From Montifringilla adamsi (lineage: Eukaryota; Chordata; Aves; Passeriformes; Passeridae), in the NCBI GenBank assembly GCA_017590115.1, contig JAGGNK010011336.1, forward strand, positions 434,001-498,000: 64,000 nt of DNA, given 5' to 3'. The notes beneath the pieces were generated by a model that had not been told where the DNA came from, ran no database searches, and saw nothing but the letters and a program-made list of their open reading frames with translations. The translations under genes and the position numbers were made by a program. This document shows positions 11,707 through 24,734 of the stretch, piece by piece (the first letter of the stretch is position 1; the number at the start of each line of letters is the position of its first letter).

Positions 11707-12151
11707 GGCGCGCCCCGGGGATGCGCTCAGCCGGCCCGCCCCGCAGGCAGCCTCCCCTCCCTCCGCATCCCTCCGCCGCGGTGCGCGGGCAGCGAGAGAG
11801 CCGCCGTCCCTCCTCCTGGGGAGCAGCTCCAGCCCTCCTCCTCGTCCTCCCGCTGCTGGAAATATTTCCCGAATTCCTCCTCGGATCGAGGGACTTTGAA
11901 AGGCAGGGCTGGTTGCGGACCCACCCCCAGCAGCCCTGCCCTCCCTGCTTGGGGCAGTCCCCAGTCCTGCCCTGCCTGCCCCTAGCCCTGCCCGTCCTGC
12001 CCGGGACAGTCCCTATCCATGCCCTGCCTGCCTCCAGCACAGCCCACCCCACCCTGGTCGGTCAGCTCCCTGCAGCCTGCCAGGGCGATCCTCAACCCAT
12101 TTGCAGCCTTCAGGAGGGAGAGAGCCCTGGGAAAGATAGAGAGAAGGGAAA

Positions 12152-12198
12152 CGTGTGTGTGTCCATGTGTGTCCGTGTGTGTGTGTGTGTGTGTGTGT
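12152..12198. repeat. (GT)n microsatellite
   Basis: A GT dinucleotide repeat, interrupted by two copies of a TCC step. It lies about 0.3 kb outside the CpG island. Confidence 0.9.
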
Positions 12199-12916
12199 AC
12201 AAGGAGTGCCTTGCTGTGTCTGTCCCCGTGCCCCACAGTGTTGCCCATGGCAGCTGAGGGGAGGCAGGAGGAGGAGGAGCATCCCAAGGGGCCCTGGGCT
12301 GATGTTCACCCCCCTCTCACATCCTCAGAGATGTGGCCAGGGTCAGCAGGGGACATGGGGTGACAGGCAAGGAGCATATGGATCAGCTGGGACCCTCCTG
12401 GGAGCTGGCCTCACATCTGGCAGCTGGGTCAGCCCCTGAATCCACAGTCTCCTGTCCCCACAGGAGGGTCCTCGTGCTCCCTGCAGGAAGGCACAGCCTG
12501 GCACAGAAGGACTTGCTGCACCTCAGGCTGACCAAAGTGTCCTTCCTGTGGGCAATTCCCCTTTCACCATGCCTGAATGACTCCTCCACCCTTCGCTGGC
12601 TCCAGCAAGGAGCAGATGAACCCATTGTCCCACCCTCCAGGCAAAACTCTGTGACTTTGGGAACTTAAAATAGGACCAGAGCTAATAACTCACACACTGG
12701 TGTGCAAGTACCCAGCGACCTTGATGAACCCTCTGTGCCCAGATCCTCAGGTGCAACAAGAACTGTGGGGAAGCAGAGACATTGTTTTAGCTCCTGCACC
12801 CTCTTACACCCTCTCCCTCTTACCGTGTCAGCTCTGCCTGGAATTTTGGTCGCCACTGGCAAGACATCAACCCAGAATTTTACCTGTGAATTTCACTTGT
12901 GCTTTTCTCACTTGCT

Positions 12917-12938
12917 TTCAAAAAAAATTTTTTTTGAA
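12917..12938. repeat. Perfect 22-bp palindrome with A8T8 core
   Basis: TTC followed by eight A, eight T and GAA reads the same on both strands. It is an AT-rich palindrome of unknown role. Confidence 0.9.
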
Positions 12939-15900
12939 GATTTTTGCACCACCGTGTCTTTCAGCAGAGTTGGAAAACTAAATTTCTCTGTACAGCATGA
13001 GAGGTTAGACATGGACACTGTCACAAAACTCCTTTGTGAAGCACTTTGTGATGAGCTGGCCAACCAACAAACCCGCTACTTATAATTAGTGTTGCAGCAG
13101 TTATGAGTGTTATTTAATTTTGCTCTCACTTTAAGAGCTTATTGCCTATATATGGAATGAAAGGCATTTCCATATAAGAATTTGGTTTAGAAAAAACCAG
13201 GATTTTGTGTCCAATAGCTAACTCAGATTTTCTGCCTCACCTCTTTTGATTTAAAACTCTTTAGAGGAGGGATAAGTTTGCATCTGGCCATGTGTGATGC
13301 TTTGATGGTACTCAATTCTCCCAGCAGGGCCATTGATATAAAATGAGCACAGCTAAATGTGTACAGCATGCCCAGTGCTGTGCTGGGCTGAGGAGCTGAG
13401 CAGAGCAGTGGATGTGTATCAGTGGCATTTGGTTTGGCAGTGGCTGCAGGATGCAAGGCACTGCACAAGCTGGCATGGAAAAAGGAGAAACAGTGTGAGC
13501 GGGAGAAATTGGCATGGTCACAGCAAACACAATCCCTGCTGGTGCTTTTCACCCTGCACACTGAAATCCAGTCACTGCACCAGTAAGCAGTGGAACTCAA
13601 ATTTTAGTCATGGAGTTCTCCCTAAAACTCCCTAATTCCCTCAGTAATGTTGCTGACCTACTTCTCAGCTCTTTCAGTGAATGCAGTACCCAACTCCTCA
13701 GACTCTGCTGATGGGCATCCACTGGTGAGCTGCCCTCTGAAGAGCCAGGCAGGCCCATGGCTCCTCCAAACTCACCTCTCTGCAGCCTGCAGTGTGTTCC
13801 TGTCTCCCAGTGCCTCCTGCAGAGACCTTCAGAAAGGCTGCTTCAGCTGCTGGATTTTTGTGACATTCCAGGGGAGCTGAAGAAAACAAAGAGTTTGGCA
13901 GTGTTTGTGGTGATGCTCATTAGTGCATGAACCCTTTGTACCCACCCAGCCCTAATGGCACTGGGACAGAAAAGGTGAAGCAGCAGTATCCCATCTGAAC
14001 ATGAAAGCAGCTTTGAACTGGCTGCTTCAAAAGTGACTGATTAGGAAAAATATGAGGCTGGGAGGCTTGGAGAAGATTCTCTGGTCCCTCACACACCCCT
14101 TTCCAGGCACATTTAGACCTTGATTTCTTACACTCTCCAAGAGAAAGGCGGACATGGACTCTGAAGAAAAGGGTGGATGTCAGGGAGTGGGAGAGACAGG
14201 GAGTCCAGTTGCTGAGAGGAGATGCTGTGTTCCAGGACTGCTCCCTACTGCAGTGGCCATGGTTCCCCCTGCTTTTTCTCAGCCAAGCTAGCTGAAGTGG
14301 GGGCTGTGACAGAATGGAGCTCTGCATGGGCTGTGAAATCTGCTGGGCGAGCTGAGCAAACGCTCCTGCGCTCTGCCTGATGCTCTAGGCAAAAACCCAA
14401 CAAGACTGCTCATGTCCTGACACAGCAAGTTCTGTCACCGTGTGGGCACATCCATGCTTCAGCATTCCAGACTGCAGCCTGGACCGTGCTGGGAGAGGCA
14501 GCTCTTTGCTCCAGCTACCTCTACCTACCTGTCACTCTTTGCAGCCATGCAAGAGAACACCTAGCACTGCAGCCATGCTTACAACCTCCGAATACTCGTC
14601 TCCAAATCATGGAGATTCTCATGCCAGTAGTAGCAAATGGCTCATTCATTCCCTCATTCATTCATGCCCACCCACATCTCTCTCCGACAGCAGCCTGCAT
14701 CTCTCTGCAGTTGCTGGAGGAGGTTTCTGGGTATTGTCTGCATGTGCAGAGCACAAAGGCAATTCCTCCTGGCAAAGAATGGGGTTAGTGGGCTGTAGAG
14801 CCTTGAGCACAGGACAGAATGGTGCAGGCCAATTCTCTGCGCTGTGCCTTGTGAAAAAAGACATCTGAAGTGCTGCACAGTTTAGAGGAGGGGGACACAA
14901 AGCCTCAGGCACTTTTTGCTTGAAAAATTTCGGCCTTGTATTCCCTGTAAGAGACAAGAGGACATGCCAAAGCATGTTCATCTCCGAGGAGCTGTCCTAC
15001 CACCCTTTCTTGTCTCTCTTTGGAGCATCTCCTCCATGGAATGCTTTGGTCTCAGAGGGTGCTGGAGGATAACCAGTGAGTCTGCTTTGGCTGGTTATCT
15101 CTGGTCACGGTTTTCCTCGAGTCCCTCGGGAGATGCCAGAGAGGTCCTGCAGAAGCAGATGGGTTGTCACCTCTGCTTGCCATCCATCTGTCTTTGCTCC
15201 TTGCTGCAGCAGACTTGAGCATGCGCTCCCTGAACATTCTCTGGCTCTCCAATGCATGTTCTTGGCAGAGACCTGGAGATCCCTGGAGAGTGGTGTTTCT
15301 AAAAAAGATGCTTAGAAACATCATTTCCAGCAATTTGAGCACTTCCTTTCACTGACACCTTCAAACCAGCCTTTGCTGTTAGGAGGATAAATCAGGCATT
15401 TAGAAATGTGGCAGATGGAGTGGGACACAGCAGTGAGTAGGAAGGCCAATTTTGTGTGCTGGACATCAATATATTTTCTATGAGCGCTCTAGGCAGTGCC
15501 TCTGTAGCTGTTTCCAAGTACCTGGTGCAGTCTGAGTCCCAATGATCCCATGGAGGTCTGATTGCATCACAGTTGTCCATCAGCCAGCCAGGGGCTTGGA
15601 TGTGAAAGGTATCTTCTCCCCTGGAAAACTGAGAGTACAGACTGCACCCCGGGGAGGAGGCAGTGTTTGATGGAATGTTTTGGCACACCTGTGAAAAATG
15701 GGCAGTGTGTGATTTGCTGTCACTCTCCTGCTTTGAGAGCCTGCAGAGGTAAATAGAGAAACCAAGCTCGTGCCACTTTAGAGCTTCCCCCCGGATATTT
15801 GCACTGTGCTGTGTTTTATGCATGTTTAAACAATCAATCCAGAACACTAATTCGTGAGCATAGCATTTAACAGCTTGGGAGAGAGCTTTCCTGGAAGAAG

Positions 15901-17904
15901 CATTGACTGGCCAAATTTTGCAGAGCACTGCTTATGTGTAACAGACACAAAAGTATATTTGCACTGGAAACCACCTGCTGCATGGGGACTGAAAGAAGGA
16001 GTAGTTAGAGGGGCTGGACTTGAATTTAGAAAGCTTGGAAATGGGGAGAGTTGCACATATTTTGCATACATCTAAGCTGAAAAACAAGACTCATGTTCTT
16101 CTCTTCAAATTCTGCTTCATAGTCGTACTTTTCTTTGTGGGAAAAACTCATTTTCTGGTCACCAGGAATGTACAGGAAAACTTCAATATGTGCACGGAAT
16201 GACTTCAGCAGCTGGGCTTATTGTGAGAGATGTACAAGGTGCAAACTGTCTCCTCACTCTTCTCAAAGGGGTGGAAACAAAAAAGCCTTCTGGCAGCTGT
16301 CAGTTGTCTCACCAGCAGTGCATGTTAATACCAGCATCTCACTTACGCTTCTCAGGCAAAAACCAGCTCCTAGCTGGAGTCACTGAATCTCTGGAAAATG
16401 AAGGACCAGATGTCCCCTGCTGAACTGGCTGTCCCTTAGCATCTTTCCCTAGCAAAACCGTGACACCAGTGAAGCTTTGTTTTGCTGTTACAGGAGTTCA
16501 CAATGCAGGGACTCAAAATGCAGATGCAAGGTTGACTGAAATTTGTTTCCCAGTGAAAGCCATGGCCCAGTGACTCTGCTGCTTCCCTGCAAAGGGCCGT
16601 GGAAGTGCAGTGTGCCAGCCCTGGGGCAGCACTGCCATCAGATAGACATTAGCACTCTCCAGCTGACACTCCAGCCCCCTTCACCACCATTCCAAGGCCT
16701 GGAAATATTTTGGTTGAAAAAAAAAATAATCCCCCATAAGTACAGAATTATAAAGTAACAATGTGTTCTCTGGATTTGTCGTCTGCTCTTGAGCCCTGGA
16801 GTTTGGTGCTTTCCAATTTACTTGGCAACCAGAAGCAAGTTAAAAAACCATAAGAGTGTTGAAATAGTAATCACATGACTCCAGGAGCTGGGACTTCCAG
16901 AAAAACAGAAGTGCAAGTACCATGTGGCACTGTCTGGGAGCCTTGTCCTGCAAACTGGGGATTGTGAGGCTTCCCCAGCAGCTCTGGCCCTATTCCTCCT
17001 TTGATCCATGAGCAAGGTTCCCATAGCTACCAGTGGGAGCACAAGGCAAATCAGATGTAGTGCATGGTTCTGGCTGTGGCCCCTGGTTGTGAAAGTAATT
17101 TGGCCTCCTCTGTATCATCTGTTTGCCAGCCTTCAGCAAGGCTGGGTATTCCAGGGGAAATGGCCTTTTTTATTAAAAGTGAGATGTGACTGGCCTCAGC
17201 TGCACAAAGCACCGTATTTATGTTTTAGTTATGTCTTCTAGATCAAGAAAGCTGGTGGAACACCTTGCAAAAGCCAGGCCCATTAGGTGAGAGACTGTGC
17301 AATGATTTCTCCTAAAGGGAAATTTTCTTCTCTGTAGGGGGCTCTAATCTGCTGTCCTTGAGGGTGGTCAGAAATGTTCCCTGACTCCTTGCTGCTTTGA
17401 CTTTACCAAGCCCTGCTTTGTTTCACCTCCAAGTGGCCTTGCCGGGCGAGGTGTCCCTCCAGCACAGAAGAGCTCTGCCAGACATGAGTCCTCGAGTCCT
17501 GGGGACAAGAGGAACATGTTGTCTGCTGTTATCAGTCAATTTTAGGCCACAAGGAGCCATGTGGCTGGAATTTCTGTGCTCCTTTGCCTTCCCAAGGCAC
17601 CTTGCAGAAATCCTTGCTCCTGGTTGACTTCCCCCCTGGGACAGCAGAGACGGCAGCAGGGTTCTTTTCCCAGTTTCCTTCCCCACAGTTTGGTCTGCTG
17701 GCCAAGGACTCACACTGGTGCACACACAGATCTTGCTGTTTGGGCACAGATTGCTCCAGTTCTTCTGGTTTTGTCTGAAGATGTATAAACCAAAAATGCT
17801 TATCCTCTCTGTGCTGCCTGCTTGAGGAGTACTGAGGCAGAAACCACTGCTGCATGCCCTAAATCTAGGAATTGAAGCCCTGCATGTAAAGAGAATTTAC
17901 CGGG

Positions 17905-17929
17905 AAAAAAAAAAAAAAAAAAAAAAAAA
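17905..17929. repeat. Poly(A) tract of 25 bases
   Basis: An uninterrupted A25 run followed by an A/G-rich stretch. No retroposed gene is recognisable on its 5' side, so it is called a simple repeat. Confidence 0.85.
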
Positions 17930-19543
17930 GGAAAAGAAACAAGAAAGAAGAAAACCAGATGTAACTTCCTGATTGCTTAGTGGTTATGGGGTTGGGGCTT
18001 TTGCTGGACACTTTGGAGATATGAAACTCCACCATATGTAAGACTGGATTCTCCTTTCAAATTTCCACGCTCTCACATGCTAATCTGTTTCCCCCTTGAA
18101 ATTTCAGACATGGCCTGTTTAAAACCTGCCCTGAGCTGAATGTTTTTTTTCATGTCTTTCTGGGTTGTGATGATTCTTTAAAATGATTGAAGATGCTTCT
18201 TTTCCTCATGGTTAGAAATCCCCAAGTCCCTTAAGGAAATCTTCTGCTCTTATGGGAAGCTGTACCCAGCTTCTGTGAAATCTGTTTTGGTTCTGAGGCT
18301 GCAGAAGCAGTTTGCTGGTGTGCAGGCAGCTGTGTGTTTGGTAGAGCAGTGTCTTACAGGCCTGATGGGAACACAGGTTTTCCCTTTTCATTCAGCTCCC
18401 TTCCACGTGCACCTCAGTCACCCAGAAACTTTCTGCCCCCTGCACCTCAAGATACCAGTGTGGTGTTTTGGTAACTGTGCCAGGGCTGCTAACAGTACCT
18501 GGATTTTATTTGCCATCAGTGGATTCCAGAGTTCACAGCTGTTTTTAAGTGACCAGTGGCATCAGGGAAGCAGGCAACAGCTGCATAAGAAGTAAGAGGG
18601 GTGAGAGGTCTCGAAGACATGATTCAAGAGGAAACATTGCAGGAATGCAAACTGACAAGTCAAGAGGAGACGTATATCCTTGCACATCTGAAAGAGTGGT
18701 TGCTTTCCATTCCTCCTGTTGACACGATAAGAAGTCAGGGGGTTAAACTGTAGGCAGGAACACCGAAGTTTGGCACAAGGAAGAGCTTTCTATTGCCATG
18801 AGAGGAATGGTGTAGGCAGCCGGGCTGTCTGTAGAGAGGGAGAGGTGTGTATTTTATCACTGAAAGGTTTTAAGATCAGGATAAGCAAACCTCAGATCAG
18901 GTGTAGGTGACCTAGTTCTCAACATCATTTCACCAGAAAAATCTGAGAGATGAACAATCAGAAGACAGTGAGCACATCACAAAGAGAAAACCAAGGTTGT
19001 GATTAGGCTGAAAGGAAAGAAGACGTGCCTTTAGGCTTTGGACGAAAATTTGGTGTTGTTGAAGAGTCAGAACTTTGGAAATTAGGCCATGCTGGGAGAG
19101 CATAGCAAAGACTAGGTGCCAATACTATCCAATTTCACACAACCTGGGAGCAGACCAACCTTCATTCCAGGCTGGCAGCCAATTGCCTGGGTGGATGAGC
19201 CACTTAGCTCACAGGACACCAGGGAAGAGAGCTGATTGCTGCTCTGAAGCCCATGGTATATCCCACTTGTGTTTTGTCCTGGCAAGGTTTGTTCCAGGCT
19301 GTAGTGGTTTAGTAATGGTATTCCCCAATTTAATACTCTCACTAAAGCCACATGCTGCTCCCACTCCAACTGAAGACACAAATGGCAAAGATCATGGGCT
19401 GAGATGAGAACAATTTACTGGAAGCACCAGAGAGATAAGAAAATCAACAATAACAGCAATGATATTCATTTTAAAAGTGTACAAGAGAGAGTGATTCACA
19501 TGCCAATATGTTCATGAGAGAGCCATTTTTTGCTCAGGGAGAT

Positions 19544-19825
19544 AGTGACAGAACAATGCTAATTGTTTTAAACTAAAAGAGAAGAAATGTAGATTAGATG
19601 TTAATAACAAATTCTTTACTGTGAGGGAGGTGAGGCACTGGAACAGGTTGCCCAGAGAAGCTGTGGATGCCCCATCCTTGGAAGTGTTCCTGGCCATGTT
19701 GGATGGGGCTTGGAGCCAGCTTGGGTCTTGTGGAGGTGTCCCTACTCATAGCAGGGGGGTTGGAACTGGATGATCTTTAAACTCCCTTCTAACACAAACC
19801 ATGCTGTGATTCTATGATTCTATGA
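19544..19825 (+). mobile_element. CR1 LINE fragment, 3' end, plus strand
   Basis: The sequence follows the CR1 3'-UTR pattern: AATTCTTTACTGTGAGG, GTGAGGCACTGGAACAGG, TTGCCCAGAGAAGCTGTGG, then a GATGATCTTTAA segment. It ends in two copies of the ATTCTATG unit that mark CR1 3' termini. CR1 elements are usually truncated at the 5' end, as here, so no ORF remains. Confidence 0.93.
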
Positions 19826-20201
19826 AAATAATATCTTTGGTTAACCCTGACTTATGGCTGTCTAACAGCGTGAAATAAAGGTATGAGAAGCCACCAGAAC
19901 CTGCAGATTGTAAGAAGAGGGGTGATGTGCATGCAGCTGACCGTGTCTGATCAGTAGCTGCGCTGACTAGACAGCAGCAGGAAAAACGGCAGGAAAGAGA
20001 AACATTGCTGATAACAAAGGCAGGGAACCAGCTTAATCACTGGCTTGTCTGGGGGAGAGGGACTGGATAAAGAAGCAGAGCCCAGGAAGAAAAAAAGAGG
20101 CAAAACCAAAATATGAGGTAAAGGAAGTGACACAGCCAGGACTGATCTGGGGCCTTTGGTCAGCTGCGTGCTTAATTATGGCAACGTGACAAATGAGCAA
20201 C

Positions 20202-21538
20202 TGTGGTGGGTTTTGTGTTGGCCCATTGCTAGCGTACTTACTAGAATGTACTTACTCACTTCTTATTGTGGGATAGGACTGGGAGAAAGGTAAAAGGTTT
20301 AAAATTTTAAAAGGGTATAAAGAAAAATTTATTACTAGTTACTAAGAGAAAGAGTAGTAAGAATTAGAACAAAACTTTTAGGACACTTTTCTTCTCCTTA
20401 CAACTTTTTTTTTTGCTAATGACTATGTAAAGAAACTATGCCTAAAATTTCAGTCAGTTTACTACTTTTAGAATCATCTTGCTTCAGTTTGCTGAGGGAG
20501 AGAAGTCTCTTTTGTCAATGTTATGGAGACTCCTCCACAAGAAAACAGTTTTTTTGTGGCTCTTAACTTTCATGAATAGCAGCCAGCCAGGAAGATTTGT
20601 AATCGAGAAATCCCTCCCATTTTCTATAAGCTTTTCTTACAGCTGTGTTTATGGGCTGTGTCAACTTATGGGGTATTGTTTTAGTGCTTAAATGTAAAAC
20701 TTCTCATTATCTATCTCTGAAATCATTTTCATCTTTAGGAACAGAGATTCCTTCTTCTCTTTCTTGGGGTTACAGGACCTTCATTACTCTTCTCTCTTTC
20801 TTTGTTCAAACTTCTCCTAGGATTACACTTAATTTAATATTTGCTTACTTTAGCATGGAGGCATTTATTTGATATATATAATTTGAACACTTTTATTTCC
20901 TTATACCTTCATGCATTGTTGGGAAAAAGAGTCTTTCTTCCTATTTTTACAAGAGGATTTTAGCTTAAAACTAAAGGCATTTCTTCATTCTTCTTATCTG
21001 GGACTTCTTCTTTACTGACTTCAGTGTTTTTATGTTGTTCTTCTACATGCCTAGATTCTATTATTTTCTCTCACTCAAAAGAAGATTGAAGCACGAAAAA
21101 AGTTAAATGTCTTACCCAGGGCTTACAAATAGTCACTTAGCCCTAGCCGGGCTCAGTACCTTACAGATCAAAGTTACAACTAAAGAAAAGTAACGAAGAT
21201 CTTAATAACTAAACTAAAACTCAGCAGTAACACACTAAGGAAAGAAACTAGCAACTTCTCCTCTTCCTTTACTCAGCAACTAATGAGAAAAACCCAGCAA
21301 GTGCCCACAGCAGGGGCTGCCCAGCCTAACCTAACCAAAACAAGGGCTGGGCCAGCCATGTTACCGCTTTACCATCCAGAAAAAGAAAAAAAAAAAAAAA
21401 GAAAAATATTCACAGGTTTCTTCAATCTTTAACATGTATTTTTCACAAAAGCATATACAACTTTTTAGTAGTTCAAACACAAAAACCACAAAAACTTTAC
21501 ATCATTTCCATAATTACCTCCTATACAAAACCACCACG
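20202..21538. mobile_element. LTR-like element (probable solo LTR), 1.34 kb
   Basis: The element begins TGTGGTGGGTTTTGTG and ends CAAAACCACCACG, which are imperfect inverted termini of the TG...CA type with the last A changed to G. It is flanked by a direct repeat GCAAC at 20197-20201 and 21539-21543, fitting a 5-bp target duplication. The interior is AT-rich, with an A-rich run at about 21379-21406, and has no pol- or gag-like frame, so a solo LTR is the simplest reading. A TATAAA-type motif lies on the plus strand near 20314, but the orientation is not certain. A non-autonomous DNA transposon with short terminal inverted repeats is the alternative. Confidence 0.6.
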
Positions 21539-21543
21539 GCAAC

Positions 21544-22750
21544 GTAGGTGTGAGGCTGTACCTGAAGTCAGCCAGGTCACGAACATCTGCCACATCCAGC
21601 ACACCCCCAGCTCCTCAAAGAGCCTGACTCAGCACAGGGCTTTCCTGCAGATGGCTTTGTGTGGCCAAGAACCTGCTGAAGTGTCTGCATAAGACACTGC
21701 CACAAAAGAAGGGACATGCGTCGAATGATATCCACGCCAAAGGCAAAAAATGAAGTTACAACTCAGGATGAAGGCAGGGTGCCTGTGCTGGTGAAACTTC
21801 AACTTTATTAAGGTTAGAGCCTTCAAACTTGTCTTGCTGTGTGATTTTCTGTAAGCTGCATATATCAAGGCATGTTTCAAGATAACCAGAATGTTTTTCA
21901 AAGAGAAGGATGTTAAAATTGCCATGTTCTTATCAACAGGGACAGAAAATGTCTAGAAAACTTTGGTAGTGGCACAGCTTGTAATGTCTACAAACTTGTC
22001 TTGTTTTGTAGCAATCTTCTAGGTCTGTGCCTCAAGGCATGCTTAAAATAGTCTGCTTGGTTAGTTTTAAGGTAAGAACATTGAAATTAAGGGTAAAAGG
22101 CCAAATACTTTTTTAGTTCATTATTGTAGAGGTACATCTTCAGGCATTTTAGCACCTTAAGGCCGTTTCCAGGTACACTTGAAGATGGTGCACATATTGA
22201 CAGACTTGTCCTGGCTTCTAAAAATGTAATGACTCTCACCAAATTATGGATCCTCAGGTGGGTCTTTGGTGATTTATTTTGGAGGTTTTAAGAATCTGGA
22301 AAGAGTCTGAGTAATTTTTCTAAAATAGTCATTATTTGTCTTGAATCTCAATTAATGATTGACAACAGACAAACCATTGCCCACTAAGCAGATTTTCATT
22401 GCCAAGCAGTACAAAGATTTCTCTTCTCTGACAATGAAAGGGTCACATCCTGCACACACCATTCTCCTTCACATGATCCCCATACACATCTCCATGGTCC
22501 TCGTACACACTCACAGCAGAGAACCTTCAAGATTAACTCTTTTGTCAAGATTAATTTGGACACATGTCACACTTCAGGGAAAGGGTGAGGTTATCAGCAA
22601 GGCTCTAAAAAACTCTAAGTGTCAGTTACTCTTGCTCTCAAAACTTCATTTCTGATCACATCAACTCAAGCCAAAAGGCAAATCTCTCTGTTATCAAGAA
22701 AGATGCTTTGTGGAGCATCCTTTTTCTTCAACCAGTGGCTAAGAAAGTAG
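21544..22750. other. Non-coding stretch with a diverged 167-bp duplication
   Basis: No gene is visible. Two blocks with identical spacing recur 167 bp apart: CAAACTTGTCTTG at 21824 and 21991, and TCAAGGCATG at 21865 and 22032. The sequence between the blocks is only weakly similar, so this is an old tandem duplication at best. Confidence 0.4.
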
Positions 22751-22960
22751 GATCACAGAATGTTTAAGGTTGAAAAGGCCTTTAGGATCATAAGTCTAGT
22801 TGTTAACCCAACACACCAAAATCCACCACTAAACCATGTCCCTCAGCTGCCACGTCTACACGTCTTTTCACCTTCTGGAATGGTGATTCCACCATTTCCT
22901 AAACAAATAAACAGGACTCATCCCTGATACTGAGGCCTGGGGAACACCCCTAGTGACAAG
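22751..22960 (-). mobile_element. CR1 LINE fragment, minus strand
   Basis: Read on the plus strand this is the reverse complement of a CR1 3' region: ATCACAGAATG, a diverged 'pairs with reported priming' segment (GTTGAAAAGGCCTTTAGG), ACTAAACCATGTCCCTCAG and GGTGATTCCACCA. A gap follows near 22.90 kb, and then GGCCTGGGGAACACC, another CR1 stretch. It is old and internally deleted. Confidence 0.85.
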
Positions 22961-24688
22961 AGAAACTTTTTAATGTGTTTGCTTTCCAAGCAGTGCTGTG
23001 GGCTAAATCCAGGATAGAACATGGCAGGAACACAAGGATACTGTGGTGCTGGACCTTGTTGTGTCAAACCTTTGTGTTAAATGTAGCCAGAGGGCGAAGC
23101 GAGGACATCTCTCGCAGCTGCATGTCTCTCTTTTTGCAGTATTTTTCTTATGAATTAAGGCTACCAAGGAGATTTGGAAAACATACTAGGATTCCACAAA
23201 TAATTGGTCCATCAGCGACTTGGAAAAACATGCATAAGAGGTAAATGCTAGAAGTTAAACTTATCTTCTTGGTCGGGATACAGCTTCTGCTCTGTGCATG
23301 TGGCTTACATCTGAAAGATGTCATAGCAGGCAGCAGAGCAGCAGTAAACATCACTGTTGTGGCCACTCAATAAAAGTGGGGACCTGCTTATCCAGATAAA
23401 GACCGGGCAATCCACAACATCTGTCTTGCTCCTGAACTGGGCGTTTTTCCTGGAGAGAGAATGCTTTCAGAGCCTTGTTTCAAGTAGCTATGTTCTAGAT
23501 CTGTGAGTTCATCTTGAAATAATAGTTGGCAGCCCAAAGCGATGTAACATTTAGCATGCTTTAAAGGACCATATGGAATAAGTTACACTGGAGTAAAACA
23601 AACACCAGTCTCTCACATCCAGTGTTATTGTTAACAACTTATTGGGCTGTGTGTATTTTTCAGCAGCAAGGATGACTCACTAAATAACAGGATAATACCA
23701 TGGATCACTAGCATGTTGTGGTCTGTGGCCACAGGAAGGCTTTACTTTTATTGTGTACATGTTGGCAGTCTCAGCACACCAGCAGCAAATCCAGAAGTTT
23801 ATTGCTGCGTCTAGGGCAGAGGCATAAGTTCTCCGCTTGGAGCCCTTCCGTAAGCCAAAAAAATAACATGGGATCATTCTCCTATCCTTCTTGCCAGGCT
23901 GCAGCAAAAGCAGCGAGCTGGGAATTAGAGGCTGGGAAAGCAGTTGTCACCTTGGATTTGCTTCCTTGCTCCAGTGTGTGGATGTAGCAAACGCTGATGC
24001 TGGGAGGGGCTCTTTCAAGGAGAGGGGATCCCTGTTCCCACACTAAAGCCTGGAGGCGTGGTTGCCTCATTTGGAAACAGGTGTCAAACCAAGCGGGTTT
24101 GGAAGGGTGAAGGGGTTGTAGGGCAAGGGATACATTTGTCCACAAAACCCTAGGCCCCTGCAGAAACCCTGAGGGTGGTGAGGCATGCCTTAGGTGGACA
24201 TGCACAACCCATCAGCTGCTTCATGACTCCTCAGGCTTCTCTGCCTGAGGCTGAAACCATGCCCAAGTCACTGTGGGCCTTCATACCTCCACTGAGCTCA
24301 TGTGCTGGCCCTTGCTTCCTAAGGCTTGTTGAGACACGAGATCTCCCTGTAGCCTGGGAGAGCTTGGTACCTGCAGGGGTGTAGTAGCCAGAAGGGGACA
24401 TGGTTGGGACTGGAAGGTTATTCTGTACCCCCTTCCATCACTGCCAGGAGCAGGGGGAAGGGAAACTGTCCTGGGCAGAAGGGGCTCCTCCTGATGGAGA
24501 AAATGTGGCTGGGGGAGCCATCAGATACTACTGTTATCAAGGGGGTTGTTCTGTGTGAATTGTTTCTTTTCTTTATCCCACTGCTGTTTCCAGTAAATTA
24601 TTCTTATCTCGACCAATGATCTTTGCCTTTTGTGCCTCCAGTTGGAGGGGAGAGGGAGCAGCACAGAGTGATTTTAGTGGCTGTATTA

Positions 24689-24734
24689 AACTGGGGAATC
24701 CCATTCCTAAACTGGGGAATACCATTCCTAAACC
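24689..24734. repeat. 23-bp direct duplication
   Basis: The unit AACTGGGGAATNCCATTCCTA occurs twice in tandem, differing at one base. Confidence 0.85.

Larger units (their letters stand above)
10950..11910. promoter_or_regulatory. SLC8A1: CpG island, candidate SLC8A1 promoter
   Basis: This is by far the most CpG-dense and GC-rich part of the window (core about 11040-11590), with runs such as GCCCGGCTCTCGGGCTAGCG, many GC-box-like GGGCGG/CCGCCC elements and no clear TATA box. Relative to the minus-strand gene it lies about 9.2 kb upstream of the coding exon. Two strong minus-strand donor sequences lie in it, and its upstream side has a purine/pyrimidine tract and a Z-DNA-type run, all common at CpG-island promoters. 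Mammalian SLC8A1 has a GC-rich broadly used 'brain' first exon (Br1) besides heart and kidney first exons; this island may be its counterpart. That equivalence is inference. Confidence 0.75.
12200..19543. other. Non-coding upstream/intronic stretch
   Basis: No gene is recognisable. It contains a 22-bp perfect palindrome (A8T8 core) at 12917-12938, a short TTCA-rich run near 14.64 kb and an A25 tract at 17905-17929. Open frames here are short, overlap on both strands and resemble no known protein. Confidence 0.65.

Noticed and set aside
10956..12257. 433-codon plus-strand open frame through the CpG island
   Set aside because: The translation is Arg/Pro/Gly/Ser low-complexity and includes the GGGA and CA simple repeats as residues. 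The opposite strand is equally open. High GC content explains the lack of stops.
17850..17930. A25 tract as the tail of a processed pseudogene
   Set aside because: No coding similarity or target duplication is visible on its 5' side.
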